NCBI RefSeq assembly: GCF_013003985.1
Contig: NZ_CP053073.1
Span: 2,542,001 to 2,606,000, forward strand
DNA from: Usitatibacter palustris
GTDB taxonomy: Bacteria; Pseudomonadota; Gammaproteobacteria; Burkholderiales; Usitatibacteraceae
Reading direction: 5' to 3'
Length of the DNA: 64,000 bases
The notes below the pieces were generated by a model. That model saw only the letters and a program-made list of their open reading frames with translations, did not search any database and was not told the DNA's origin. The translations under genes were made by a program, and so were the position numbers. Positions 63,707 to 64,000 of the stretch are shown piece after piece. Position 1 is the stretch's first letter. Each line of letters opens with the position of its first letter.

Positions 63707-64000
63707 TCATTGCGCCTGTAACCCGGGCAGCACGCGGGGCTCGACGATGGCCTCGGTTCCCACCGTGATGCGCGGCCCGAGCCCCGGCGTGGCGGCGGGG
63801 GGGCGCTTCTCGATGATGCACATCGAGTCGTAGAAGCTCACGCCCAGCACGTCGGCGAAGCTCGCCGGGTCCACGCCGTGGCCCTGGCCAAAGATCGGGT
63901 CCAGGTGCGCGGCCGGGTCCCGGGCCCGCTCCCACCAGGGACGGTTCACGAAGTCGGCCAGTGCCTTCAGGAAGGCCATCGAGGTATCGGGCCGATGGAT
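63707..64000 (-). CDS. Unidentified protein, C-terminal part (runs off the window)
   Basis: About 97 residues of the C-terminal end are visible; the frame is open to the right edge, so the start is outside or at ATG 63979. The sequence has WWERARDPAAHLDPIFGQGHG and SFYDSMCIIEKRPP. There is no signal peptide, membrane helix or catalytic motif that I recognise. It precedes the GGDEF-like gene on the same strand, with 135 bp between them. Confidence 0.55.
   Translation of the reverse strand: MHRPDTSMAFLKALADFVNRPWWERARDPAAHLDPIFGQGHGVDPASFADVLGVSFYDSMCIIEKRPPAATPGLGPRITVGTEAIVEPRVLPGLQAQ

Overview
This 64 kb window is GC-rich chromosomal DNA, almost certainly from a beta-proteobacterium. The evidence is the rpsF-priB-rpsR-rplI operon with an internal priB, the tRNA-Leu/tig/clpP/clpX/lon/tRNA-Val/tRNA-Asp/ppiD block, an hpnCDE squalene operon, and a gloB-methyltransferase pair. 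Genus cannot be fixed from the sequence; a Nitrosomonadales/Usitatibacter-like or related lineage is an inference. Gene density is very high, stop/start overlaps (ATGA, TGATG, GTGA) are common, and no gap longer than about 200 bp lacks a gene or RNA.

Layout. 1-7.3 kb: a partial methyltransferase, gloB, a GNAT acetyltransferase, a small membrane protein, a secreted protein of three thrombospondin type-1 repeats, the tldD-tldE protease pair and an MltD-like lytic transglycosylase. A perfect 77-bp inverted repeat fills the gap at 7269-7440. 7.4-18.7 kb (reverse strand): a peptide-uptake locus of three tandem substrate-binding proteins, two permeases, a fused double ATPase and an M3 oligopeptidase. 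18.8-27.8 kb: fabI, then the ppiD/tRNA/lon/clpX/clpP/tig/tRNA-Leu proteostasis block. 27.9-31.6 kb: hpnCDE plus an SDR protein with a degenerate active site. 31.7-35.3 kb: a signalling operon of a cyclase-domain membrane protein, a TPR-like lipoprotein and a Ser/Thr kinase. 35.3-42 kb (reverse): radA, alr, a dnaB interrupted by an Ala1 (class 3, WCT-type) intein with a LAGLIDADG endonuclease, then rplI, rpsR, priB and rpsF.

42-62.6 kb is a surface-polysaccharide region. On the reverse strand lie an RfbH-type dehydrase, an EpsL-like outer-membrane barrel, a short Wza-type export protein, a Wzz/BY-kinase fusion, a TPR-like protein, a FecR-domain protein, an O-antigen-ligase/polymerase-like protein and a UDP-glucuronate 4-epimerase-like protein. 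On the forward strand lie a flippase, three glycosyltransferases, an RmlD-like reductase, a polytopic protein, GalE, a WecA-like initiating transferase and a low-molecular-weight tyrosine phosphatase. manC closes the region from the opposite strand. Together these could build, flip, polymerise and export a heteropolysaccharide, with a tyrosine kinase/phosphatase pair for control. The last 1.4 kb holds a degenerate-GGDEF membrane protein with a CRP-like site upstream and the end of an unidentified gene.

The most notable items are the DnaB class 3 intein, the long inverted repeat, the bacterial TSP1-repeat protein and the cyclase/lipoprotein/kinase signalling operon.
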